Position numbers and translations under genes: made by a program. DNA of 55,946 nucleotides from Fen-999 sp964530115 (GTDB lineage: Bacteria > Pseudomonadota > Gammaproteobacteria > Burkholderiales > Rhodocyclaceae): contig CAZGYD010000203.1 in assembly GCA_964530115.1 (NCBI GenBank), positions 1-55,946 on the forward strand, given 5' to 3'. The notes under the pieces were generated by a model. The model was not told where the DNA came from. It was given only the letters and a program-made list of their open reading frames with translations, and made no database searches. Positions 39,892 to 48,548 of the stretch are shown here, piece after piece (within the stretch, counting starts at the first letter, position 1; each line of letters starts with the position of its first letter).

Positions 39892-40242
39892 ATGCCCGCC
39901 ATCACCACGGCCAGCGGCCTCGTCATCGAAGATCTCACCGTCGGCGGCGGCGAGGAGGCGCGCGCCGGTCAGACCGTCTCGGTTCATTACACCGGCTGGC
40001 TCACCGACGGCACCTGCTTCGACTCGAGCCGGGACCGCAACGAGCCCTTCGAATTTCCCCTCGCCGCCCGCTGGGTGATCGCCGGCTGGGACGAGGGCGT
40101 GCAGGGCATGAAGGTCGGCGGCGTCCGCCGGCTGACCATTCCGCCGGAGCTCGGCTACGGTGCGCGCGGCGCCGGCGGCGTGATTCCGCCCAACGCGACG
40201 CTGGTCTTCGAGGTTGAACTGCTGGGAATCAGCCGGGCGTGA
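39892..40242 (+). CDS. FKBP-type peptidyl-prolyl isomerase
   Basis: 116 residues, a single FKBP domain without signal peptide. It has QTVSVHYTGWLTDGTCFDSS, WVIAGWDEGVQGMKVGGVRR and LTIPPELGYGARGAGGVIPP. It catalyses cis-trans isomerisation of prolyl bonds in the cytoplasm. AAAGGAG precedes the ATG. It follows glcE by 13 bp and its 3' end overlaps the convergent vapC by 14 bp. Confidence 0.95.
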   Translation: MPAITTASGLVIEDLTVGGGEEARAGQTVSVHYTGWLTDGTCFDSSRDRNEPFEFPLAARWVIAGWDEGVQGMKVGGVRRLTIPPELGYGARGAGGVIPPNATLVFEVELLGISRA

Positions 40243-40633
40243 GCGAGCGGAACAGCGTGTTGTCGGCCGCGCTGCGGTCGAACGTGACGGTATATTCGGC
40301 GCCGAGCCGTCGATGCGCCCGCGCCAGCAGATAATCGGCGAAATCGGCCGTACCGTGCCGATAGTCGTGGAGGGCGAGGATGGCCGTTTCCGGGGATTCG
40401 ACACGGAACTCCCGGCAGGTCAGAAGGGCGTTGAGCACCTCGGCGACTTGCGTGCGCGAATACCGGTAGGCACGCGAAAGCACCCAGGCGACTTCGCAGA
40501 GGACGATGTGACCGATAATTCCCGGCCTGTCGGCGGGAAGATGGCCTTCGATGAAGCGATTGGCCAAGGCGGACTGAACGGGATCGTCCTGCGTAACGTA
40601 GCGAACGAGGACGTTGGTGTCGATACCGATCAC
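40229..40633 (-). CDS. vapC: PIN-domain ribonuclease toxin (VapC family)
   Basis: 134 residues, GTG start overlapping the antitoxin stop (GTGA). The PIN domain acidic residues are present: IDTNVLVRYV (Asp5), a central CEVAWVL glutamate, DFADYLLA and TFDRSAAD. VapC toxins cleave RNA and are neutralised by the upstream-encoded VapB. The pair is inserted, opposite in strand, between the FKBP and amidotransferase genes. Confidence 0.9.
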   Translation of the reverse strand: MIGIDTNVLVRYVTQDDPVQSALANRFIEGHLPADRPGIIGHIVLCEVAWVLSRAYRYSRTQVAEVLNALLTCREFRVESPETAILALHDYRHGTADFADYLLARAHRRLGAEYTVTFDRSAADNTLFRSLTPG

Positions 40634-40866
40634 CTGAGGGCGGCTCCAGCAATAATGGCTGCTTCCATTTCTTCGGGAGAGACAGGAGCCGGGGGCGGCG
40701 GCAGCATGCCTTTTAGGCTGGTGACCGGCCGCGTGGCGGAGAGGAGGAACAGCCGTCCCTCGTCGTCGAGCACGAATTCGACCCTGTCGCCGGGATTGAG
40801 CTTCAGAGCGTCCCTCGCCGGTTTGGGGATCGTGACCTGGCCTTTCGCTGTGACCGTCGAGAGCAT
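40630..40866 (-). CDS. vapB: AbrB/SpoVT-type antitoxin (VapB family)
   Basis: 78 residues, MLSTVTAKGQVTIPKPARDA then LKLNPGDRVEFVLDDEGRLF: a swapped-hairpin AbrB-type DNA-binding domain. An acidic/proline-rich C-terminal tail probably covers the toxin. The start at 40866 follows GGAGAGG; the longer upstream frame is rejected. It probably represses its own promoter in the AT-rich stretch at about 40900-40920. Confidence 0.9.
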   Translation of the reverse strand: MLSTVTAKGQVTIPKPARDALKLNPGDRVEFVLDDEGRLFLLSATRPVTSLKGMLPPPPAPVSPEEMEAAIIAGAALR

Positions 40867-41048
40867 GGGTTCCTCTCCTGGGAAAGAAGCGTTTCCTGAC
40901 GCAGATAATCGTACTACAAGCCTGAACGCGTCGTGGTCACGCATCGCCGCGGCTCACCGTCCCGCGCCACACCGGACGGCATCAGATGACGGCGTAGGGG
41001 AAAAGGAGCAGCGACGGGGCATGCATCCGATGGTCGCTGAGCACTGAT

Positions 41049-42830
41049 ATGTGCGGCATCTGCGGCGAATTCCGCTTCGACGGGCTGGAGCCCGACCTCG
41101 CCGGCCTCCAGCGCATGATGGCCGTGCTCGCGCGGCGTGGGCCGGATCACGAGGGCATGTACCTCGACGGGCCGCTGGCCTTCGGCCATCGCCGGCTGGC
41201 GGTGATCGATCTCTCGGCGCATTCGGACCAGCCGATGGTGGACAAGGCGCTCGGCCTCGCCGTCGTCTTCAACGGCACGATCTACAACTATCGCGAACTG
41301 CGCCGCGAACTCGCGACGCTCGGCTACCGGTTCTTCTCGGAAGGCGATACCGAAGTCATCCTCAAGGCCTATCACGCCTGGGGCGAGGACTGCGTGCGCC
41401 GCTTCGAGGGCATGTTCGCCTTCGCCGTTTGGAGCGAGAGCGACCGGACGCTCTTCCTCGGCCGCGACCGCGCCGGCATCAAGCCGTTGTACTACGCGCA
41501 TGACGGCAGCCGCTTCCGTTTCGCTTCGACGCTGCCCGCGCTGCTGGCGGCGGGCGGCGTCGATACATCGCTCGATCCGGTCGCGCTGCATCACCATTTG
41601 ACGCTGCACGCCGTCGTGCCCGCGCCGCGCACGATCATTTCCGGCGTGCGCAAGCTCGCGCCGGCCACGACGATGACCATCGCCGCCGACGGCACGGGGG
41701 AGGCGCGCCGCTACTGGCATCTGGCGGCGCGCCGTCCGGCCGAGCCGCTCGGCGATTCGGCCTGGCTCGCGCGTGTGCGGGAGGCGCTGCTTTCCGCGGT
41801 CGAGCGGCAGATGACCGCGGCCGACGTGCCGGTCGGCGTGCTGCTCTCCGGCGGCCTCGATTCGAGCCTGCTGGTCGGCCTGCTCGACGCGCTCGGCCAC
41901 CGCGAGGTGCAGACCTTCTCGATCGGCTTCGGCGATGCCGGCGAAGAGTCGGGCAACGAGTTCATCTACTCCGACGCCGTGGCGAGCCACTTTCGCACCC
42001 GGCACCGCAAGTATCTGATCCCCGATGCCGAGGTGCTCGCGGCGCTGCCCGAGGTCGTGGACCAGATGTCCGAGCCCATGGTGAGCCAGGATGTCGCCGC
42101 CTTCTATCTCCTCGCCCAGCGCGTCTCGCGGTCCGTCAAGGTGGTGATGAGCGGGCAGGGCGCCGACGAGGTGTTCGGCGGCTACTTCTGGTATCCGAAG
42201 ATGGATGCGGAATCCGGCACGCCGCTGGAAAGATTCGCCCGCCACTACTTCGACCGCGACCATGCGGAGTACCTGGCGACGGTGACCGAGGCTTTCACGG
42301 TCGATGACGTCACCTCCGAGCTCGTCGCCGCCCGGCTCTCCGAGCCCGACGCCGACACTTTCCTCGACCAGGTGCTGCGCCTCGACGCGACGACGCTGAT
42401 CGTCGACGATCCCGTGAAGCGTGTCGACAACATGACCATGGCCTGGGGCCTCGAGGCGCGCGTGCCTTTCCTCGACCACGCGCTCGTCGAGCTGGCGATG
42501 CGCATGCCGCCCGAGCTCAAGCTCAGAGAGGGCGGCAAGTGGCCGCTCAAGGCCATCGCCCGCGGCCTGATTCCCGACAGCGTCATCGACCGGCCCAAGG
42601 GCTACTTTCCGGTGCCGGCCTTCAAGTATCCGCAGGGTGTCTTTCTCGATTTCATGCGCGGCGTGCTGGAGAGCGAGGCCTGCCGCAGCCGTGGCCTGTT
42701 CCGGCGCGAGATGGTCGAGCGGCTCCTCGCCGAACCGATGGCTCACTACACGCGGCTCCAGGGCGCCAAGGTCTGGCACCTGGCGCTCCTCGAATACTGG
42801 CTGCAACGCCATGTCGACAGGTACGCCTGA
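41049..42830 (+). CDS. Asparagine-synthetase-family glutamine amidotransferase, N-acetylglutaminylglutamine (NAGGN) type
   Basis: 593 residues. Class II glutaminase domain with catalytic Cys2 (MCGICGEFRFDGLEPDL), RRGPDHEG and NYRELRRELATLGYRFFSEG; synthetase domain with PP-loop GVLLSGGLDSSLLVGLLDAL and SGQGADEVFGGYFWYP. The sequence follows the pattern I recall for the amidotransferase of the NAGGN osmolyte pathway better than plain AsnB. The usual neighbour, a GNAT/ATP-grasp ligase (ngg), is not here, so AsnB-like function remains possible. It has no strong ribosome binding site. Its stop overlaps the glcF start (TGATG). Confidence 0.82.
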   Translation: MCGICGEFRFDGLEPDLAGLQRMMAVLARRGPDHEGMYLDGPLAFGHRRLAVIDLSAHSDQPMVDKALGLAVVFNGTIYNYRELRRELATLGYRFFSEGDTEVILKAYHAWGEDCVRRFEGMFAFAVWSESDRTLFLGRDRAGIKPLYYAHDGSRFRFASTLPALLAAGGVDTSLDPVALHHHLTLHAVVPAPRTIISGVRKLAPATTMTIAADGTGEARRYWHLAARRPAEPLGDSAWLARVREALLSAVERQMTAADVPVGVLLSGGLDSSLLVGLLDALGHREVQTFSIGFGDAGEESGNEFIYSDAVASHFRTRHRKYLIPDAEVLAALPEVVDQMSEPMVSQDVAAFYLLAQRVSRSVKVVMSGQGADEVFGGYFWYPKMDAESGTPLERFARHYFDRDHAEYLATVTEAFTVDDVTSELVAARLSEPDADTFLDQVLRLDATTLIVDDPVKRVDNMTMAWGLEARVPFLDHALVELAMRMPPELKLREGGKWPLKAIARGLIPDSVIDRPKGYFPVPAFKYPQGVFLDFMRGVLESEACRSRGLFRREMVERLLAEPMAHYTRLQGAKVWHLALLEYWLQRHVDRYA

Positions 42831-44089
42831 TGGAAACGCATCTCGCCGAATTCGTCCGTCACACCGTCGCCGGCCGCGAGGCCGAGGCGATCCTCAGAAA
42901 GTGCGTGCATTGCGGCTTCTGCACCGCGACCTGCCCGACCTACCAGCTGCTCGGCGACGAGCTCGACGGCCCGCGCGGCCGCATCTACCTGATCAAGCAG
43001 GTGCTCGAGGGCGCACCGCCGACCGAGAAGACGCGCCTGCACCTCGACCGCTGCCTCACCTGCCGTTCGTGCGAGACTACCTGCCCGTCGGGCGTGCAGT
43101 ACGGCCGCCTGCTCGACATCGGCCGCGAGCTCGTCGCCAGGAAGCTGCCGCGCACCGGCATCGACGGCATGATGCGTGGCGTGCTGAAGACGCTGCTGCC
43201 GCGTCCGGCACTGTTCGGCCCGGCGATGAAGCTCGGCCAGGCCGTCCGGCCGCTGCTGCCGGCCGCGATCAAGGCCAAGGTGCCGGCGCCGCAGAGTGCC
43301 GGTGGCTGGCCTGCGCCCCGCCATGCGCGGAAGATGCTGGCGCTCGCGGGCTGCGTGCAGCCGGCGATGCTGCCGAACATCAACGCCGCGACGGCGCGCG
43401 TGCTCGACCGGCTCGGCATCAGCCTCATCGAGGCGCGAAACGGGAAAAATGCGGCCGGCTGCTGCGGCGCCGTGCGCTTCCACCTCGACGACGTCGAAGG
43501 CGCGAAGGCCGACGCCCGCCGCGCCATCGACGCCTGGTGGCCTTACGTCGAGTCGGGCTGCGAGGCCATCGTCATGACCGCGTCGGGCTGCGGCGTGCAT
43601 GTCAAGGATTACGGCCACCTGCTGCACGGCGATCCGCACTATGCAGGCAAGGCGGCGCGCATCGCGGCGCTCGCGCGCGACGTGAGCGAGGTGATCGCGG
43701 CGGAAAGCGGACGCTTGCAGGAACGCCTCGGCGTGTTACCACGGCTGAGTTTCAAGGTGGCCTTCCATTCGCCGTGTACGCTCCAGCACGGCCAGAAGAT
43801 CCGCGGCGTCGTCGAGGCGCTGCTCGAGGCCGCGGGCTTCACGCTGACGCCGGTGGCCGACGGCCATCTCTGCTGCGGTTCGGCGGGCACCTACTCGGTG
43901 TTGCAGCCCGAACTGGCGGGCCGGCTCAAGGAAAACAAGCTCGCGGCGCTTCGCGCCGGCGGGCCCGAGGTGATCGCCAGCGCCAACATCGGCTGCATCA
44001 CCCATCTGCAGGAGGGCAGTGATCTGCCGGTGCGCCATTGGATCGAGCTGATCGACGAGCGGCTGGCGGGGAAACGGGAGGACCAATGA
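42830..44089 (+). CDS. glcF: Glycolate oxidase iron-sulfur subunit GlcF
   Basis: 419 residues. Two [4Fe-4S] motifs lie at the N terminus (CVHCGFCTATCPTY near 25 and CLTCRSCETTCPSG near 75). Two CCG-type domains follow (NAAGCCGAVRFHLDD and HLCCGSAGTYSVLQPELAGR). It transfers electrons from the GlcDE flavoproteins to the quinone pool. It is separated from glcDE by the FKBP, vapBC and amidotransferase genes and is coupled to the amidotransferase. Motif copy 8 encodes GVLPRLSFKV just before VAFHSPCTLQHGQ. Confidence 0.95.
   Translation: METHLAEFVRHTVAGREAEAILRKCVHCGFCTATCPTYQLLGDELDGPRGRIYLIKQVLEGAPPTEKTRLHLDRCLTCRSCETTCPSGVQYGRLLDIGRELVARKLPRTGIDGMMRGVLKTLLPRPALFGPAMKLGQAVRPLLPAAIKAKVPAPQSAGGWPAPRHARKMLALAGCVQPAMLPNINAATARVLDRLGISLIEARNGKNAAGCCGAVRFHLDDVEGAKADARRAIDAWWPYVESGCEAIVMTASGCGVHVKDYGHLLHGDPHYAGKAARIAALARDVSEVIAAESGRLQERLGVLPRLSFKVAFHSPCTLQHGQKIRGVVEALLEAAGFTLTPVADGHLCCGSAGTYSVLQPELAGRLKENKLAALRAGGPEVIASANIGCITHLQEGSDLPVRHWIELIDERLAGKREDQ
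43730..43753 (+). repeat. Dispersed 24-bp motif, copy 8 (inside glcF)
   Basis: GGCGTGTTAC, CA, CGGCTGAGTTTC, a perfect match, read as G-V-L-P-R-L-S-F in the same frame as copy 7. Confidence 0.9.
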
Positions 44090-44325
44090 ATCGAGCGGGC
44101 AATGAGCGCCGGGTCAACCTGAAACTGCGGGAGATCTTCGTCGAGGCCTACGAGGTGGTGGCCCCGTTCTTCGATCCCGCCAATGCCTGGGGCGGCCAGC
44201 CGCACGAGCATCTGGCCTATCGCGCGCTGGCCGAGCGCTTTCCCCAGCTCTCCGCCGCGGAAGTGCAGCTCGTCGTCACCGCGGCCCGGCGTGTGTTCGC
44301 CTCGGGCGGCCGGCCGGCGCCGTGA
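44086..44325 (+). CDS. Small hypothetical protein after glcF
   Basis: 79 residues, MNRAGNERRVNLKLREIFVE at the start. Predicted helical, cytoplasmic, with Trp in PANAWGGQPHEHLAYRALAE and an alternating hydrophobic helix near the end (AAEVQLVVTAARRVF). Coupled to glcF by an ATGA overlap, so probably co-expressed with it. No domain recognised. Confidence 0.65.
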   Translation: MNRAGNERRVNLKLREIFVEAYEVVAPFFDPANAWGGQPHEHLAYRALAERFPQLSAAEVQLVVTAARRVFASGGRPAP

Positions 44326-44334
44326 AACGCCCCG

Positions 44335-44772
44335 TCAGGGATTGTTTCTGACCAGCAGCTTCGCTTCGGCCTCGGCGACCTTGGTGCCGTCCTGATTCAC
44401 GCAGATGCCCGAGAAGGTCACCAGGCCGCCTTGGTGCTTCGGCTTGTCGTCCTTGGCGGTGACCGTCCAGCGGCTCGTCAGCGTGTCGCCGGCCTTGACC
44501 GGCGCGGTGAACTTGATGCTGTGCTCGACGTAGGCGATCGCCGTGCCGTAGAGGATCATGCCCATCTGTGCGGCCATGACGTTGCTGGTCAGATAGCCAT
44601 GGGCGATGCGGCTGCCGAAGCGGCCCTTCTTCGCCCAGCTCTCGTTGACGTGCAGCGGATTGAAGTCGCCGAAGAGGCCGGCACCGAGCACGATGTGGGT
44701 CTCGGTGAGCGTCATCGACGATTCGAACGTCTCGCCCACCGTGAGTTCGTTGTAACCGCGGCCTGGGAACAT
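44335..44772 (-). CDS. MaoC-like (R)-specific enoyl-CoA hydratase
   Basis: 145 residues, a single hot-dog fold. The catalytic loop FGDFNPLHVNESWA supplies the Asp and His of the MaoC hydratase motif. IAHGYLTSNVMAAQMGMILY and SIKFTAPVKAGDTLTSRWTV are typical strands. It hydrates (R)-enoyl-CoA thioesters, for instance to feed polyhydroxyalkanoate synthesis or beta-oxidation. GAGGAG precedes the ATG. It converges with the small gene after glcF. Confidence 0.9.
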   Translation of the reverse strand: MFPGRGYNELTVGETFESSMTLTETHIVLGAGLFGDFNPLHVNESWAKKGRFGSRIAHGYLTSNVMAAQMGMILYGTAIAYVEHSIKFTAPVKAGDTLTSRWTVTAKDDKPKHQGGLVTFSGICVNQDGTKVAEAEAKLLVRNNP

Positions 44773-44831
44773 CGCTGATCTCCTCGAAAAATCCGGGCGG
44801 CCAGTATAACGGGGCAGGGAATGGCCGACCC

Positions 44832-44837
44832 TATAAT
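44832..44837 (+). promoter_or_regulatory. -10 box of a probable leaderless PP2C promoter
   Basis: A perfect TATAAT ends 6 bp before the ATG at 44844, leaving no room for a ribosome binding site. Transcription would start at the start codon. The -35 region is weak. Confidence 0.45.
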
Positions 44838-44843
44838 CGCGCC

Positions 44844-45614
44844 ATGCCGCTCATCGTCGACGCCTGTACGGCCCAGCACATCGGCGACCGCTCCGAACAG
44901 CAGGACCGGGTCGGCATCTTCGCCCATCCGCGGCGGCCCGGCGCGCTGCTCGCGGCGCTCGCCGACGGCATGGGCGGCCACACGGGCGGCGCGCTCGCGG
45001 CCGAGCAGGTGATCCATTCGGCGAAGTCGGCCTTCGAGAGTTCAGGCTCCGCGGAGGATCCGCGTGATGTCCTCGGTTCGGCGATCCTCGATGCCCACGA
45101 GGCCGTCCGCCTGACGCGCTACACGAGCGAAGCCGACCCGCACAGTACGGCGGCCCTGCTGATCCTTGCCGGGGGGCGGGCGGACTGGGCACACTGCGGC
45201 GACTCGCGCATCTATCACTTCCGCCACGGTGAATTGGTCGTCCGCAGCCGCGACCATTCCTACGTGATGGATCTGATCGGGCAGGGCGTCCTCACCGAGG
45301 CGCAGGCGGGCCAGCATCCGTACCGCAACGTGCTCACCTCCTGTCTGGGCGACCGCGAGCCGCCGCGCATCGAGTTCGGCAACACGGCGCCGCTCGTCGC
45401 CGGCGATGTGTTCCTGCTCTGCTCGGACGGCCTGTGGGCCTACTTCACCGACGCGGAACTCGGCCGCACGCTCATGGAGCTGCCGCCGCGGCAGGCGGCG
45501 CAGACGCTGATCGACACCGCGCGCATCCGCGCCCGCGGCCACGGCGACAACTGCTCGCTGGCCATCGTCCGCCTGGCGGCCGACCCCGGCAGGAAGCCGG
45601 CCGGGCGGGCCTGA
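44844..45614 (+). CDS. PP2C-family serine/threonine protein phosphatase
   Basis: 256 residues. Metal-binding acidic residues are in place: IGDRSEQQDRV, LAALADGMGGHTGG, HCGDSRIYHFRHGEL, LCSDGLWAYFTD and ARGHGDNCSLAIV. It would dephosphorylate Ser/Thr on proteins; no partner kinase is adjacent. It has a leaderless-type promoter. MITE copy B begins two bases after its stop codon. Confidence 0.93.
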   Translation: MPLIVDACTAQHIGDRSEQQDRVGIFAHPRRPGALLAALADGMGGHTGGALAAEQVIHSAKSAFESSGSAEDPRDVLGSAILDAHEAVRLTRYTSEADPHSTAALLILAGGRADWAHCGDSRIYHFRHGELVVRSRDHSYVMDLIGQGVLTEAQAGQHPYRNVLTSCLGDREPPRIEFGNTAPLVAGDVFLLCSDGLWAYFTDAELGRTLMELPPRQAAQTLIDTARIRARGHGDNCSLAIVRLAADPGRKPAGRA

Positions 45615-45616
45615 TC

Positions 45617-45762
45617 AGAGCTTGTGAAAAAATTCGTCGCGAGCGGGCCGATGGCAAGGCGCACGGAGCGCAGCGACCGAGACATAACAAGGGGTTAGGC
45701 GAGGGAGCGAGCACCGCGCAACGCAGCCAGCGGGTCGCGCAGCAGAGATTTTCACAAGCTCT
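45617..45762 (-). repeat. MITE-like 145-bp repeat, copy B (inverted)
   Basis: The reverse complement matches copy A at 5042-5186 except for two substitutions and one extra C in the right end. Its terminal inverted repeats are AGAGCTTGTGAAAA and TTTTCACAAGCTCT. It fills the gap between the convergent PP2C and corA genes. Its last base is the first base (on the plus strand) of the corA stop codon. No target duplication is clear. Confidence 0.88.
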
Positions 45763-46832
45763 CAGTCGAGCCACTTCCGCCGCCAGAAGACGATGCCGAG
45801 CGTCGCCGCGACGCCGAGCATCATGCCGATGGCGATGGCGAATCCATTGGGATCGTCGAGCAGCGGCATGACGCGGAAATTCATGCCGAAGATGCCCGCG
45901 AGCAGTGTCGCGGGCAGGAAGATCATCGCGATCACCGTCAGCGCACGCACCTCGCGGTTGACGCGGTTGCTCACCGTCGACAGATAGATGTCGAGCAGCC
46001 CGGCGATCAGGTCGCGGATCGCCTCGAGCGACTCGATGACGTGCACGGTGTGGTCGTAGACGTCGCGCAGATAGGGCTGGACCTCGGCGCCGAAGAAGGT
46101 GCCGTTGCGCGCCAGGCTGTTTACGATTTCCCGAAGCGGCCAGACGGCCCGGCGCAGCGTCAGCGTCTCGCGCTTCAGGTGATGCAGCGTCTCCAGCACT
46201 TCGGGCGTCGGGTGGTGCATCAGTTCGTCTTCGAGTGCCTCGGCGCGCTCGCCGATGGCTTCCAGCACCGCGTAGTAGCGGTCGACGATGGTGTCGAGCA
46301 GCGTGTAGGCCAGATAGTCGATGCCCATGCGCCTGATCTGGCCGCGGTCCTGACGCAGACGCTCGCGCACCGGATTGAAATTGCCCGTCGGCCGCTCCTG
46401 GAAAGTGATCACGAAGTTGCGGCCGATCACGAGGCTCACCTGCTCCGAGACTACGGACAGGGTCTGCTCGTCGAAATCGAGGAAGCGGGCGACGAGGAAG
46501 ACATAGTCCTCATATTCGTCGAGCTTCGGCCGCTGGTCGGTGTTGAGGATGTCCTCGAGCACGAGCGGGTGCAGCGCGAAGCGGCGGCCGATCTCGGCCA
46601 TCACCTCCGGCTCGTGCAGCCCATGGACGTTCAGCCACTGGAGCGGCAGCGAAGGTTTGCAGGCGCGGCATTCGGCCAGTGAGTCGAAGTGCTTTTCGTT
46701 GAGCTGGTCGGGGCCATACTCGATGAGGCTGACGCTCGCGTGCTCGAGCTTGCGCTCGCCGAGATGGATCAGCGTTCCCGGCGGCAGGCCGATCTTGCTC
46801 GAGCGCCGTTTCCGGCCGGACTTTTTTTGCAT
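45762..46832 (-). CDS. corA: CorA-family magnesium/divalent cation channel
   Basis: 356 residues. A large cytoplasmic domain is followed by two C-terminal membrane helices with the signature GIFGMNF near residue 322 and a basic end (WRRKWLD). It carries Mg2+ (or Co2+, Ni2+) across the inner membrane as a pentamer. The start MQKKSGRKRRSS is chosen by comparison with the family; a longer frame begins at 46913. No good ribosome binding site is seen for either. Its promoter region overlaps the divergent pntA promoter. Confidence 0.92.
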   Translation of the reverse strand: MQKKSGRKRRSSKIGLPPGTLIHLGERKLEHASVSLIEYGPDQLNEKHFDSLAECRACKPSLPLQWLNVHGLHEPEVMAEIGRRFALHPLVLEDILNTDQRPKLDEYEDYVFLVARFLDFDEQTLSVVSEQVSLVIGRNFVITFQERPTGNFNPVRERLRQDRGQIRRMGIDYLAYTLLDTIVDRYYAVLEAIGERAEALEDELMHHPTPEVLETLHHLKRETLTLRRAVWPLREIVNSLARNGTFFGAEVQPYLRDVYDHTVHVIESLEAIRDLIAGLLDIYLSTVSNRVNREVRALTVIAMIFLPATLLAGIFGMNFRVMPLLDDPNGFAIAIGMMLGVAATLGIVFWRRKWLD

Positions 46833-46939
46833 CGGTGGCAGCGAATTTTGAGTATGATTCCGCGGTTTCCGCCGCCCTGGAGCCGAGGCGGCCGAGCAGG
46901 CACACGCCTGCACTATAACAACTGCTGCCGGAGGTTCGG

Positions 46940-48544
46940 ATGCCGCTGACCATAGGCGTTCCCCGCGAGATCTTCCCGGGGGAGAAGCGGGTCGCCACAG
47001 TTCCCGAAGTCGTCGCCAAGCTCATCAAGCTCGGTTTTGCCGTTGCCATCGAGCGCGGCGCCGGCGAGGCGGCGAATTTCACCGACGAGGTCTATCGCTC
47101 GGCCGGTGCGGAGATCGTCCCGGATGCGCCGTCGCTCTGGGCGAAGGCGGACGTCGTCTTCAAGGTCCGGCCGCCGACGTTGGCCGAGGTTGCGCTGATG
47201 AAGGCAGGCGGGGCGCTTGTCGGCTTCGTCTGGCCGGCGCAGAACCCCGAGCTCATGCAGGCCCTCGCGGCAAAGCAGGCCACGGTGCTGGCGATGGACT
47301 GCCTGCCGCGGCAGCTTTCGCGTGCGCAGAAGATGGACGCCCTGACCTCGATGGCCGGCATCTCCGGCTATCGCGCGGTGATCGAGGCGGCGAACGCCTT
47401 CGGCCGCTTCTTCGCCGGGCAGATCACCGCGGCCGGCAAGATCCCGCCGGCGCGGGTCTTCGTCGCCGGTGCCGGCGTCGCCGGGCTCGCCGCGATCGGC
47501 ACCGCGGCGAATCTCGGCGCCATCGTGCGCGCCAACGACACGCGCGCGGAAGTCGCCGATCAGGTCAAGTCGCTCGGCGGCGAATTCGTCAAGGTCGACT
47601 ACGAGGAAGAAGGCTCGGGTGCCGGCGGCTACGCCAGGGAGATGTCGGAAGGCTTCAAGGCGGCCCAGCGCGCGATGTACGCGCGCGAAGTCAAGGACGC
47701 CGACATCGTCATCACCACGGCGCTGATCCCGGGCAAGCCGGCGCCAAAGCTGATCACGGCCGAGATGGTCCAGTCGATGAGGCCGGGCAGCGTCATCGTC
47801 GACATGGCCGGCGAACAGGGCGGCAACTGCGAACTCACCGTGCCCGGCGAGGCCGTGGTCCGGCACGGCGTGACCATCATCGGCTACACGGATCTGCCAT
47901 CGCGGCTCGCGCGCCAGTCCTCGACGCTCTACGCGACCAACCTGCTGCGGCTCACCGAAGAGCTGGTCAAGACCAAGAGCGCCGATCCCGCGGCCGGCGG
48001 CTTTACGCCCAATTTCGACGACGATGCCATCCGCGGCCTGACCGTGCTGCGGCAGGGCGAGATCACCTGGCCGGCGCCGCCGCCCAAGCTGCCGCCGGCA
48101 CCGCCGACCAAGCCGGCGGCCGCCGTCTCGGAGAAGAAGCCCGCCGGCCATGGCCACGGCGCCGGCGCGCCGATGGCGGCCTCGACCCTGGCCATCCTCT
48201 TCGGTGCGGGCGCCGTGCTCTTCTGGCTGGTCGGCGCCTTCGCGCCGGCCTCGTTCCTCTCGCACTTCACGGTCTTCGTGCTCGCCTGCTTCGTCGGCTA
48301 CATGGTGATCTGGAACGTCACGCCCTCGCTGCACACGCCGCTGATGAGCGTGACCAACGCGATTTCCAGCATCATCGCCATCGGCGCGCTGATCCAGGTC
48401 GCGCCACCGCTCGAGGGGGCGGCCGAAGGTCGGCCGTCGGGCTGGATCCTCGGGCTGGCCGTGGCGGCGCTGGCGCTCACGGCGATCAACATGTTCGGCG
48501 GCTTCGCGGTCACGCGGCGCATGCTGGCGATGTTCAGGAAGTGA
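46940..48544 (+). CDS. pntA: NAD(P) transhydrogenase alpha subunit
   Basis: 534 residues. N-terminal NAD(H)-binding domain I (GVPREIFPGEKRVATVPEVV; VFVAGAGVAGLAAIGTAANL; a RQSSTLYATNLLRLTEEL end). A Pro/Ala/Lys-rich linker follows (about 375-410), then four membrane helices as in the fused alpha subunit of E. coli type. With PntB it uses the proton gradient to reduce NADP+ with NADH, supplying NADPH for CO2 fixation. CCGGAGG precedes the ATG; a TATAAC box lies just upstream. Confidence 0.96.
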   Translation: MPLTIGVPREIFPGEKRVATVPEVVAKLIKLGFAVAIERGAGEAANFTDEVYRSAGAEIVPDAPSLWAKADVVFKVRPPTLAEVALMKAGGALVGFVWPAQNPELMQALAAKQATVLAMDCLPRQLSRAQKMDALTSMAGISGYRAVIEAANAFGRFFAGQITAAGKIPPARVFVAGAGVAGLAAIGTAANLGAIVRANDTRAEVADQVKSLGGEFVKVDYEEEGSGAGGYAREMSEGFKAAQRAMYAREVKDADIVITTALIPGKPAPKLITAEMVQSMRPGSVIVDMAGEQGGNCELTVPGEAVVRHGVTIIGYTDLPSRLARQSSTLYATNLLRLTEELVKTKSADPAAGGFTPNFDDDAIRGLTVLRQGEITWPAPPPKLPPAPPTKPAAAVSEKKPAGHGHGAGAPMAASTLAILFGAGAVLFWLVGAFAPASFLSHFTVFVLACFVGYMVIWNVTPSLHTPLMSVTNAISSIIAIGALIQVAPPLEGAAEGRPSGWILGLAVAALALTAINMFGGFAVTRRMLAMFRK

Positions 48545-48548
48545 GGCC

